From Mesocentrotus franciscanus (taxonomy: Eukaryota; Echinodermata; Echinoidea; Camarodonta; Strongylocentrotidae), in contig CP137682.1 of NCBI GenBank assembly GCA_037976565.1, positions 6,260,827-6,324,826 on the forward strand: a stretch of 64,000 nucleotides of DNA, given 5' to 3'. Each line of letters begins with the position of its first letter. Position 1 is the stretch's first letter. The notes below the pieces were generated by a model, which searched no databases, was not told the origin of the DNA, and saw only the letters and a list, made by a program, of their open reading frames with translations. Below, in pieces: positions 1 to 11,830 of the stretch. Position numbers and translations under genes: made by a program.

Positions 1-362
1 TTATCTCAGACATAGATTAGAATTTTAGGTAGGAGTAGTGACGTATATGATAATAAAGCAGTCTGCCTCTATTTCTGATACAAGTAGTGCTATTACTATT
101 TCTGATTGAATTTGAATTTTGTCACACATGTTATTACAATATTCAATCGATAGTCTTCATTACCATTTTTGCAATTAGCCTCGAACCAATCAAATCAAAC
201 CATCTTTATCAAATACCGCCATCTATATTGTTACCACAGGTCTCCTTATCACCATCATCTTCATAATTCATGCTTGCTTATACACAAGTTTCATCTTTGC
301 CACCATGCAGTAGCTCCATCATCACCACCATCTAGCATCTGCCAATAATCCGCACATTCAAT

Positions 363-660
363 TTGATTTATTTGAATATCATCATCACCATTATCAATAC
401 CATCATCACTACCATCATCACCACTAACATCTTTATTTGTAATGACCATCAACTTTACAACAATCTTCACCAGATTATGAACACCACCACCACCAACACC
501 ACAACCACCATCACCACCATCTCCTCCTCTTCCTCTTCCCCCTACTCTTCCTACTCCTCCTTTTTTTTCCTCCTCCTCATCAACCTCCATGACCACCAAC
601 ACGACCAGCATCATCACCACCACCACCATCGCCTCCACCATCGCCTCCACCATTGCAACC
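363..660 (+). repeat. CAC/ATC/TCC-rich simple-sequence region
   Basis: Imperfect CACCAT and TCCTCC runs; overlapping low-complexity open frames on both strands are artefacts of composition. Confidence 0.8.
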
Positions 661-780
661 CCTGTCCCCTCATCATCACTGCTTTCTTACCTTTTCATCT
701 TCTGGTGAGCACACTTTCACTCCAGACAGAGATATTTGTAGAAACACTGGTCTCGACTTCTTTGGATGCTACAAAATAAA

Positions 781-3700
781 TACAAAATACATAAAACATA
801 TAAATAGTTATCAAAATTTTCAAACTATCATACCAAAGAAAGTTGTATGTAAAAGGTGAGGAAATTCATAAAGGCTGATGCCATATCTTAACATTGTTTA
901 TCCTATCTATGATAGCATTTGACACACAGGTTTCTTAAAACCATGACGGGTAGTTTCTGTTGTCTTCAAAATATTTTCCTGTAGTTGAGTCATAAACAGA
1001 TATAATTTCATTATATATATGACATTTTTAGCATAAGGCCTTCTATCAAAACATGTATACTAAGACTGTAAGACAAGAAACTGGCCTATTTTCACTATGT
1101 AATGTTTTAATAATCATACTGCCAAAATAAAGCATAACCATGATCAAATCTTGAAATACTCTGTGTTTGTAAGGATCTTATTTTTGCAGTCATTCTGAGT
1201 AAAAGTAGCCCATTTCCCACCTTGGTATCAGCCAGATATCCTGACTCCGGACCAGTTATTCCTGTCAAATAACCTTAAAGGTACTCATTAACATTTTCAA
1301 CTGAAAATTCACAGTGGTTATGATACTTGAGGAAAAATGTATGTCAAGTTAAGACAACTGTTAATTTTTGAATACATGTAGTTGCATTTTCACTTTGCAT
1401 TTTCACTTTACATTTGTCAAGCCCCCTTGAGTACAGTTCCCTTCTGAAAATGAAAATGAAAATGTACATGTATTACAGGGGGTAGTTCAAAGTGAAATGG
1501 GTAAGACAAGATTTTTTTTTTTTTTTTTTACCATTTTGATATGGACATCAAGCTTAAAGGGATACATGTAGTTGAATTTTGTTGCAGAGGGCGCTACACA
1601 AAATAATTTGTTTGTGAGGTACTGAAAAACTGAGTGTCAAATTTGAAAGAATATACAATTTAAATGACAAAATCATCTTTGTTTGATCAAAATCGGTTCA
1701 GAGACGGCTGAAATATCCATAAATATTACCATTTCTAATATTTGTGGTGCCCCACAAATATTCGGTAATTTTGAACCAGCCATTGAAAAATGAGATAGCG
1801 CCTTATACTTTTTATACCAGCCAATGCCAATATTGGCTTTTGTTGGTTATAATACGCACAACCAGCCAGCCCGTGTATTGTTATTATTAATTAATTAATT
1901 AATTAATTAACGGTCACCATATTTTTTTGAAAGTAGAGCTGAATTGGTATGATCGTATTCAATCTAAATTCATACATTTTGGGGTCTAAAATTACCTTCA
2001 TAGCAAATTTAGGTTCTAAAAGGGCACTAGAAATGTCATAAATAAGAATAAGAGCAATGACCATGCACTTTGAATGCATTTGCGGTCTTAAACAAGAACT
2101 CAACTATCCCTTTAAAACAAAGAAGTCTAAAGGACTCTGAAATAATTATTTTCACCAACAGATGACCTTTCTTATCGAAGTGACAGCTACATGCATAGGA
2201 CATGTCTGGCTGTACCTGGCTGTACCTGCATGTATAGACAACCCTATCATATAAAGACAGTAGCACAAGCTTCTGTTTTCCGTTTTATCAAAGATTCGAT
2301 AAGAATAGGACTTCTTGGACATCTTTCCTGACAGGGGTCACAACAAACCTACAGGTCCTTGGTATTTGTTAGACAGGAAAGCCGTCCCAGAATCTTAAAT
2401 CCCTGCTATCTGGTGCCGGTTAGGATGGGAAATTGGCAACTTTCAAATCAGTGCAAGTTTTAGCACAGTAATAAAGTCGTTTAGGATGACTTATCAATGA
2501 TAGTTCATGAGAGACTAATGTAGAAATAAATTTGACTTTTACAAGAGTTTTAGGGTGTGGTACTAGGCCTTGACTTGTCAATAGTAAATTATTTTTTAAA
2601 AATTATCATGCAAATTACAAAATCTATAATAGCTACATGCAGACTATACAATGTACAGTATGAATGATTTAAACAAAATTATAAACAAGAATCTTATTCC
2701 ATACAAAATATCGTCTGCTTGGAGCCAAAAGGGCATTCAATCGTATACTTAAACACATAGTTAACATCCTTCTAACTCTACACAGAAATGGGTTGTCCCT
2801 TTGCTAATGGAAGTAGTATATCATCCGTTTGAAGCCAGAAGGGCATTTACTCTGTGTACAGTGATATGAGTTACCAACCTTCTGGCTCTAAACAGACGAT
2901 ATAGAGAATATGTTTTGAGATGCTTTGTACACTGTGGATCAATATGAGGCAGATTGCCACTTTAACCGTAAAAATAGAATTGAAAATTAAGGTCTAAAAT
3001 GATCAACATATACATCTCATACAAAGTTCAAGAGGTAATATATACTTTGAAAAGGATTTTTTATTTGTACAAAGATAATAATGTCAAACACATGTCGATG
3101 TGATTTAGTTTCATTTATATTCAATCCATAAGCAAATATCTACTACAATACACAAAGGGAATATTTTCATTTAACAAATTGAGATACAAACATATTTACA
3201 AGATTACATTTTTGTTAGTCACATTTCATATTTGATTAAAAGCATGAGGTGCTTGACACAAGATAAATCATATCAAATAATACACAAAGATGATTACTTA
3301 TCATGTTATTATCAATCTCTATGTGTCAAGTTTCTGCTTCAGCGCTGCTCACAACAATGGGTAATCCCATCAACAAATCAACGAGAAATACAAAATAAAC
3401 ATGACCCAGCCACCTGCAGCTACAGTTTAAAGAGAAAACAAATTTTGATAGTTTTGAAGAAGAAAATTATCTCTCTCATTCTTTTTATTTCTTTGTGGAA
3501 TAATCATAGTAGCCATGTTACATGAAGAGGTCTGCTTTTGAAATGTCCTTATATTCCAAACATAACTTCTATTAAATTGATGACCTTTCTCATTCTTTTT
3601 ATTGCTTTGTGGAAGAATACCATGGAGCAATGTTACTTGAAAAGGATACTTACAGTATAAATATATATTAGTCTTGAAATCCCCTCTATTTTCTTCATAC

Positions 3701-4812
3701 AAATCTAGTACAATTTTTGTAATCACAATTTGATATAAATTGTGTATGTTTGTATTTTCCCATGTACCTGTGGGCAGAATTGTTCACTGTATGTGATTTT
3801 CGACAAGATTCAGTTAATTTTATAACTTTGATGATTTTCAACCTCGCAATACACAATCATTCTAATCATGTCCCACATTATTACAATCAATTCCCAACTG
3901 TTTCTGGATAATATCTTTCACAATGTGATCACACCAGGATGCCCAGTCCTGAACTTTATCTTTAAGCCTATTTGATTCACAATCTTGTTTGTTTGATATT
4001 CATGTGTGTGTGTGTTTTTTTCTTCTCTTCATTATGTTTACGAGTGAGTGGGAGTGAATGTCAGTGGAAAGATGACTCATAATTCTAGAAATTCCCTTAA
4101 ACTTGTCTAAATTTATTGTGATAACCTTCAAAAGTGCACCTGACTTCCATTTATCTATTCTTCTCTTTCTTCTGATGATTGACTCATTATCATTTATGTT
4201 TTTTTTTTGTTATTTGGGGATGGATATCAGGTAGTATTACTCAGCAAGCAAATCAAACATGGAATTATTCCTGTAATCTGGATCATCCAAGTAAAAGAAT
4301 AACTTAAACTGAGCTGTCAGTAATACCTGGAATATCATGAATATATTTTGAAGCATGAATAGCTACAAACAATTCTGATTAAATCACTGAAATGTTCATA
4401 GGATACAGTTTTCAAAACAATTCTAAAGACAATTTGTTCACACTGTACACAGTATTTCTTTCTATTAGCTTCAAACCAGAAACTTTTAAAGGGCATAGAA
4501 CTTTTGTGAATTTGCAAGTGGTCAAGGTTCATAAAATTTTCATGCCCTGAAACATTGAAAGTGGATAGAATAACAACACTAAAATTTTACTTTTGCAAAA
4601 CTCTCTGGTCATGAAAATGGTCCTCACTAACTACCGGGGTAGTCATAAAATTTTCACATGGAAAATATTTCTATTGGATAGAATTGCAATATGAAGCATT
4701 ATTTTTTCGTAAAAATGGTCACCATTCACATTTTTACAAAATTGCAAAAGTTTCATGTCATGAAAGTGTCTGGTTTGAAAGAGTACATCTAGACAATATA
4801 GGGATACATTAC
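781..4812. other. No gene recognised; AT-rich non-coding
   Basis: Contains poly-T (1512-1529), (TTAA)n at 1887-1910, the palindrome ATTTGTGGTGCCCCACAAAT near 1740 and a CAGAAGG dyad cluster at 2716-2900. Further exons of the minus-strand PTB-like gene could lie here but none is convincing. Confidence 0.5.
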
Positions 4813-4893
4813 CTGTAATGATTGGAGCTGAAGTCTGACAAACTCTGCACGGGAGTTTGGAGTGAGGTGCACAACAGAGAAGGATCCAACGTA
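4813..4893 (-). CDS. Small internal exon, PTB-like start, probably of a minus-strand gene
   Basis: Minus strand shows ATTTTATTTGCAG, 27 codons, then CAG|GTAATG. It encodes YVGSFSVVHLTPNSRAEFVR followed by LQLQSLQ. YVGS-x-x-V followed by a helix is how the first strand and helix of many PTB/PID domains look. Phase 0 at both ends fits the 33028 exon (join ...KKYCQ|YVGSFS...), but the gap is 28 kb and other exons may intervene. Third-base choice is GC-richer than local DNA, as in a real exon. Remaining PTB exons were not found. Confidence 0.5.
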
Positions 4894-5865
4894 CTGCAAA
4901 TAAAATAAAAAGAGAAATATATGAGATGAAATGATAAATGATACTCATACCGGTAAACATATTTTCTCCTTGGGTCCCATTCAATTGTACGTTTCCTTCT
5001 TGTGTTAGGCTATATGTATAAGACCAAAAGTGTACAGGCCTCCATATAGATTACAGATCATGCAGTGTCAACAATAAATTTATGTAATGTAGACTGATAT
5101 GATTCAATGTCTATGGAAAAATATTTCTCCAACAAAATATGACTATGACTGTCAGAAAAAAATAAAGATGCAAATGATTATATTTTATGATATCAACTTG
5201 TAGGCCTGTAGGGTATTTCTGCATGGGCATGAAGAGTTATATTCATGATCAAACTTGTTGATATGCTCTTTGAAACATGGATGAGAGTTTGAGGCCGCAG
5301 TGAAATCAAAACTTTATGCTCAAAACACGAATTCCTGCAGCATTAATCGGATTTACAATTACTAGTAGTTGTTGCTTGACATTTTGGGGGTTGTTTGCCT
5401 GGGGATAATTGTGAATAAGACATTATGAGACAGCTTTAACCTGTCATATGCTAGAGTGAGAAAACTTTCATATCTGTCAACACTTTAAAATAATATACTT
5501 GCCTCTGGTTGTAACTTGTAAGATTCAGTTTTAAAGAGTATCAATTTAATTCACGATATAAATATGGTTCTCACAGAAAGATATCTACATGTATTCTAGA
5601 GTGAAAAGGGGATCAAATGCATGGCATAAAATATAGTTACCGGTAGACTAAAATTTAATCTCATTTTATTCAATCATAAGATGTTTATGTCTTGATTTCA
5701 TAACTTACAAGATGTATTACAGTTTCCCCTACATAGCGACATTTAAAAGATGCCTAATTGTCTTTCAAGATTCAATAGCTTGGACAATGGGATGAACTAT
5801 AAAACACTTGTTTGAAGGAAACATTTAGTTTCTGTTGTAATTTATCAAACTTTTCATGTACATGT

Positions 5866-5906
5866 ATTATGTATGTATGTATGTATGTATGTATGTATGT
5901 ATGTAC
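5866..5906 (+). repeat. (TATG)n microsatellite
   Basis: Nine or more TATG units in a row. Confidence 0.9.
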
Positions 5907-7450
5907 AACAAACACATAATCTGTTCATAGCTAGAAGAGCACTATCTCATATACATGTCTTTTAATAAAAATAACATCCTTCTGGCTCTCAAAGGATGAC
6001 ATTAAAAAACTGAACTAATATCAGGCTATCAGCAAGAAATAAAAAGGCATAGATAATATTTAAATATCACCTGCAATTATTTTAAATGAATACAGTGATA
6101 CGATTTACATATTCTGAGAATATAAACGTGCGCAACAGGCGAATGTACAGCTTCACAATTACATGTACCGGTAGCTACAATACAAATGATGATTAATGTT
6201 CACATTCCTAATGTTAAAAACATCATTTAGCAGCATAATATTCCACGAATGTGAACATCTCAGACAAGAAGAAGTCAAGTAGAGTTTGTTAGAGACTTAA
6301 CCTATACATCAGCACTAATATGGCTGGAGTTCCGTCGCACCAATTCCCTGCTGTATTGCAGGAAACCTTTCATTTCTTCTAACTTCCAAAACGCTTCCTC
6401 TTCCCAATTCCCCAAAACGGAGCTAAAAACCCAGGCAAATCCACACAAAAATCAACAATTTTTTTTTTTCTTTTTCTTCACCGTCTGAGTCTTTGCTATA
6501 TAGATCCAAATGCACTGTATTGCAGCATAATTGCATCAATTTGGGTGTCTGGGGTATATTTAGTTATACAGCTTGCACCAACCGTTAAATGTACATGTAC
6601 ATGTAGCTTCCCATAAGAAAGCATAGCAGTATATGGTGCACAGAGTACTTTTATCAATTTATCCTCAAATTTTCTTCAAAATTTTTGTTGAATTTAAATA
6701 TATCAAATCAAAATACCCATAGAGATTTTGATATATTAAGATTAATTAGGAAAAAAGGTGCTGTACATGTATGTATGCACATCTTTTCAATTAAAAAAAT
6801 CATATTCTTCATAATTATGCTTAAATTCATTTCTTGATTACCATGTACATGATAGTGCAAACATATTTAAGCATAAACAATTCCAATGAGAACAAAAAAT
6901 ATTCTTAAAAATATAGCTTTGATTTATACCTTTCTGTCCTGTATTTTCTATCATTCCTTTTTATTGTAAAATATTGTGTCCAAAATATAATTGAGGGAAG
7001 TTTTGATATTCATACTTTCAAATAGATTTCTAAAAGAAGAGCGTGATTGTGTGAGAAGGATATGAATATTATCCAGGTCAATTATATACTGGTACTGGGT
7101 CCAGGGTTATTTGTTTACATTTATACCACATCTTGAAAACACTAGACCAAGGATAGTATCAGTTTTCATATGCGGAAAACCATATTCTAGCATTATATGC
7201 ATGCTTGTGTACAGCTTTTGTCTCCTCCATATGACTATTATGGGAATCGCAACAATGTCTTAAATATTTATAATGGATAACCTGTTACTTGTGTATACAA
7301 AGTGCTACCAGTTTACCTGAAATATAAATCATTTAGTTTAATAGTTTAGTTACTTTAATAACTTGTATCTAATAGCACAGGTATAATCTATATGTATGAA
7401 GACATATTAAAAGATGTCCTAAAATAATTGATAACTAGCTAGTGAGACAT

Positions 7451-7741
7451 TAATAATAATAATAATCATAATAGGCATTTCTATAGCGCCGTCTATCTAG
7501 ATAATTCTATTCCGAGGCGCATTTATTATTACCCCAGCTTTAGCCTAGCTGCCGTTTATACAGCGCTCCAGCATGTCAAAGAATTAATTCCTGCCCATTT
7601 ACCCATTTACATCACCTGGGTTGAGTGTGGCAAATGTAGATCAATGTCTTGCCAAAGGACATTAGTGCCGCGGCGGGACTCGAACCGCGGACCTTGTGAT
7701 CGACAGTCCGGCGACGTATCCACTCGACCACGACACCTCTA
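7451..7741 (-). mobile_element. tRNA-derived SINE, minus strand
   Basis: The complement starts GGTGTCGTGGTCGAGTGGAT (A-box TGGTCGAGTGG) and has the B-box GGTTCGAGTCC, then ACTAATGTCCTTTGGCAAGA, a body of ~200 bp and a (TAA)n-like tail at 7451-7465. Same family as 51089-51372. Confidence 0.88.
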
Positions 7742-8119
7742 CATTAAAGATATCTGTATGAAATGTTTTAAAGGATTCACATGTACCCAACACAGGTCAG
7801 TGTGTTATCTCATTATACCACTCTGGTTCAATTAAACTAGCTCTTTTTTAATAGCATGGTATTTTGAGAACAATACAAAAAACAAGGCAGTGTACATACA
7901 ACTGTACAGAGAATAGGGCTACCGGTATATGATATATAAAAACCTGCCCAAAATGAAACTTACAGCAAAGCAAAAGGAGTTGGTAGTGAATTAACCAATC
8001 ACAGATATAAACATATATTATATACAGTACCCGGTATACATTTCCTTCATTTTATGTTTACAACTGTATGCACTTTTACTGAAGTTCAACTGCGATCAAA
8101 ATGTGTTTTATTAAGTTTC

Positions 8120-8610
8120 TTATACTCTTTTCACACTTGTTTTGCTTAACCCCGTACTTTGCTTAGCCCGTACTATCCTTAACCTCGGACTAACTTTTTT
8201 GGCTTTTCAGTCACACACGCTTTTTTAGTCCAGTACTAAGCGCCTATCCCGGAAAGTTCATGCTGTTCTCACTGCAATTCGTTAGCCCAGTACTAGCTGT
8301 ATAGCGTGAATATTCATTAATTCGCTCCATTGCGTAGTACCGGACTATTTTTCGTTTCTGTTCTCATTCATTTGCTTGGCACTGCAATTGCGTAGTTAGC
8401 ACCACAATTGCGGGGTTAGCCCTAATTTTTTGCAGGGCAGCTAACCCCATACTATAGGTGGGGCTAGCCCACTTTGGTAAATACATGTCTGAACAGAAAG
8501 TGGAATAATTAAATTATTAACCCCGGACTATAGGTGAGGCTAAGACCCCCCTTTAACCCCACCTATAGTCCGGGGTTAAGCAAAATATTGCCAGTGTGAA
8601 AACGGTATAA
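8120..8610. mobile_element. Foldback/MITE-like element, 491 bp
   Basis: Ends are inverted: TTATACTCTTTTCACACT at left and TTATACCGTTTTCACACT read from the right, both followed by TTTTGCTTAACCCCG. The interior has repeated TTAGCCC-TACTA units and a strong hairpin at 8521-8576 (CCCCGGACTATAGGTG against CACCTATAGTCCGGGG with one mismatch). No ORF. Confidence 0.8.
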
Positions 8611-9571
8611 GTGCTCCATTCATATCAAATCACCAAATCACATCATACATTCAAAAGGAGCTCTTTTTGCAGTAGATATTTTGACTTCAGGAGATGATCT
8701 ATTATATTTTTTTGACATTACAATCATATATCTGATAAGTACAGGTGTACCATGCAAAATCATGTATCTATTTCCCAACGCAATTTACATACAATAGCAT
8801 TTCTACTTGACAATAACACATGTACTTCAATAATAACCATTCTACTGCAATCATTGATATCAACTTTTAGGTTCGCTAATATCAATATCACCGATTGTGT
8901 TCATCCCTATGAGTGTTCATGCATGGAAATATCATTAAATGCTTGAGCACTTCGTAATAATGAGCGCTCGTTTCCACGAAAACGTATGGGGCAACGACCA
9001 GACAGGTTATTGCTTTGGTGAAGGGATGAAAAGAAAATGAATTGTGCTTCCTTAATATAGAAACTGTGTACGGGTTTTTATATCTTATACAGAGAGATCG
9101 TTGAACTTGAAGTGAAAACAAGGGACTGAGTGTAGGTCAATAAACTTTCTCCACAATTCCAGGTGCATATGTCATTTTTATTTTTTTTTCCAAGAAAGGG
9201 TAAATAGATTATTGTGTGTTATTAATAGATACTGGTGTAACTATTAAAATGGGAATTTCTTTTTTTTTTTAAATAAGTATGACACACGGACAATGTATTT
9301 GTACACAGTAAATGTACAATGTACTCCAAAAGGATGTTCATAAATTGACTTGGTGCACTCAATGACAAAATAATTATGAGCTTGTAAGCCTATTCAATAT
9401 GTAAGAATGTGCATTACATTACAGCCCAAAGAAAATAAGGAAAAAAGGTGACCGATGAAATGTATTTTTAGACATCCCAACTTATAAACCACATGTAGAA
9501 GAGCAAATTCTGATTTTCAAATTCCTATTTCACTGATCAAAAGAATATCGTTATTTTACCTGGGTATATCG

Positions 9572-9855
9572 TCGCCTGGCTGGCAGAAGGGCGTTAGCTC
9601 GAATTTCAGGTAAAAAATGAAGCGTTAAGCAGAAGGGCGTTAGCACTAAATCGCCTCAAACCTTTATCAAACTGACTTATTTCCGAAAAAAAATTGTGGC
9701 CGTGTTCTACTATAACATTTCTAATAGTCTTAAGTTTTAAACCAATTTTCGGGACGGAAAGCAGTATAAATATAAAACAAATCTTTAAATGCGAATAATT
9801 CAAAAAGTAGTTTTCGAGTCGCTCACGCGCTAACGCCCTTCTGCCAGCCGGGCGA
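9572..9855. mobile_element. MITE, 284 bp, 27-bp+ terminal inverted repeats (copy 1)
   Basis: Ends read TCGCCTGGCTGGCAGAAGGG and, on the other strand, TCGCCCGGCTGGCAGAAGGG, continuing into CGTTAGC; the match extends outward through TATATCG. A third internal copy of GCAGAAGGGCGTTAGC lies near 9630. The interior has no coding capacity. A second copy is at 22499-22769. Confidence 0.9.
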
Positions 9856-10589
9856 CGATATATTCTGAATTACATCTAGGCATATATCAAAATTTAATAA
9901 CATCTGGCCATCTCTACACTGTGATTAAGTTTTAAAAGGAAAAACATTTATTTCTACAGGAAGGAAAGATACACATAAGACACATAAACACGGGTTTCCT
10001 TTTATAATAATACAAGACACAAAAACAATGTGTTTTTATCCATGAGGTACGGTGTTTAAAACCACTTTAAAGTACGGTAACAGGAAATCTATCAACCATT
10101 ATAACACATTTCATTACCTTTCGTATACAAGGACATGTACCACAATGTTTTTTTAATGGCAAATTGACATTTGGGTTACAATTTGAATGAGCTGTAAATA
10201 ATTGTCTGAAAAAGTTTACACACAAGAAATATTGTTATGCAATACTTCATCAAAATCTAATGTTGCACTTCTATCATACTGAGGAGATTTTGTTTAATTA
10301 GTTCAGATTTTCTAGTAACTTCCATTTTCATTTACCTGAGGAAAAGCAGATTTGGGGGTGCTATTTTGACCAAGTAATTGTTAACTATAAGGTATACTTC
10401 TGATTCTAGAATAAATTGAACCTTCACTAACATAATTGAAAAAATAATAACATTTCATATTTAAATAAAGTTTTAATAAGTCAGTTTCCAAATTGTAGTA
10501 ATGATATGAATTTGTGAAATGTCTGTCAGTATGAACATGACATGAAATGTCTCCCATTACAAACTGTACCATTTCAAGTTATGATTTGT

Positions 10590-10636
10590 AATTTTGTTTA
10601 TGATGCCAAATAAACTGAATTGAATTGAATTGAAGT
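10590..10636 (+). mobile_element. LINE-like 3' tail (GAATT)n
   Basis: GCCAAATAAACTGAATTGAA followed by TTGAATTGAAG; same style as the 40.57 kb tail. The body upstream is not recognisable. Confidence 0.4.
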
Positions 10637-11779
10637 ATATCGTTAACTCTTCTTATCACACACTGAGCAATTAAACAAATGACTTTAGGTCGTAAATAAC
10701 ACAAACATTCAAATTCATCCATTCCCATGGGCCACTTCAGTATACACTGAAGATCGTCATTGTATTCAAGATAATGCTTCTTGACAAAAATTCTTTCTTT
10801 GTGGCAATATGAATGTCAAATATCTCAAAAACATATAAATATTATTATTCCCAGTGGGTCTTAAGAGTGGTACATGTGCAGTGGATCATTTTTTCGCTTT
10901 TTGGAGATGTTTATCATTGTCAAAATTCTTGCTACTTTTGAGGTGAGATACATTGCACACATGAACATACATAAATAATTTCATTATTCTCTAAGCCTTT
11001 CCCCCTAACTCCGCTTCAATTTCAAAGGGGTCAAAATGAAACTTGTACTTTTGTTGGACTACTTTGTTCTTCTTTGTCTGGCATACACAGCAGAAAATAT
11101 CTACCATTTCCATGATATACGGTACATGTGTTCAAGTTATGAAGTGATTTATTCATCTTTTCCAAAGAACTCCAAAACAAAAGCAAACTACAAATGTACA
11201 TGTACCAAATAAGAAATCCACAAAGATGTATCAGGTCTCTCTGTACTTACAACATAATTTCAAAATGTTTATCGGAAGCAAATTAAAGAGAAATCTACAA
11301 ATCTTGATTCCCACGCTCTCAATCACTACCAATTTTGCAACAATAAAAGAAAGCAAAAACAAAATTGTATGGGGTACCTAAATCCAACAACTTGTATTCA
11401 TATCTCCTAATCCCTTGATAGGTTTCAATTTCAGAACAGTCCCATTCTATCTCCAATTATATTCATAACTAATGGTTGAAGACCCCGGATCAAACTGAAT
11501 ATCATGCACATTGCACTTCAATATAATGTATCAGGATTAGGAGAGTTCAATGCATGAAAATAGTACACTCAAGTGACTGCACTGAAATAAAGGTCTAGAA
11601 CTGTGTCCAATGGACGGTTGGGGAGATGTGAGTACTTCCCAAACTTTTTTTCTACCAGTACTTTTTTTAAATGCATAAACTTCACTCACAATATTGGAAT
11701 CGTAGGAAATTAGCAAATAGTAAAGAGAAATGTTATCAACCCCCTCCCCCACCCTCCCCCCCACACACACTTTTATTTC

Positions 11780-11830
11780 TTTCTCTCTCTCTCTCTCTGT
11801 CTGTCTTTCTCTCCCTCCTTCTCTCCTTTT
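11780..11830 (+). repeat. CT-rich microsatellite with C-runs
   Basis: TTTCTCTCTCTCTCTCTGTC follows two CCCCCTCCCCC tracts at 11739-11762. Confidence 0.85.

Noticed and set aside
363..779. 138-aa Thr/His/Ser-rich frame, and an overlapping Gly/Val-rich frame on the other strand
   Set aside because: Low-complexity CAC/ATC/TCC repeat; both strands are open for compositional reasons.
2175..2235. Minus-strand PDMSYACSCHFDKKGHLL, considered as a later PTB exon
   Set aside because: Acceptor lacks a pyrimidine tract, several AGs compete, and the resemblance to a PTB strand is too loose.
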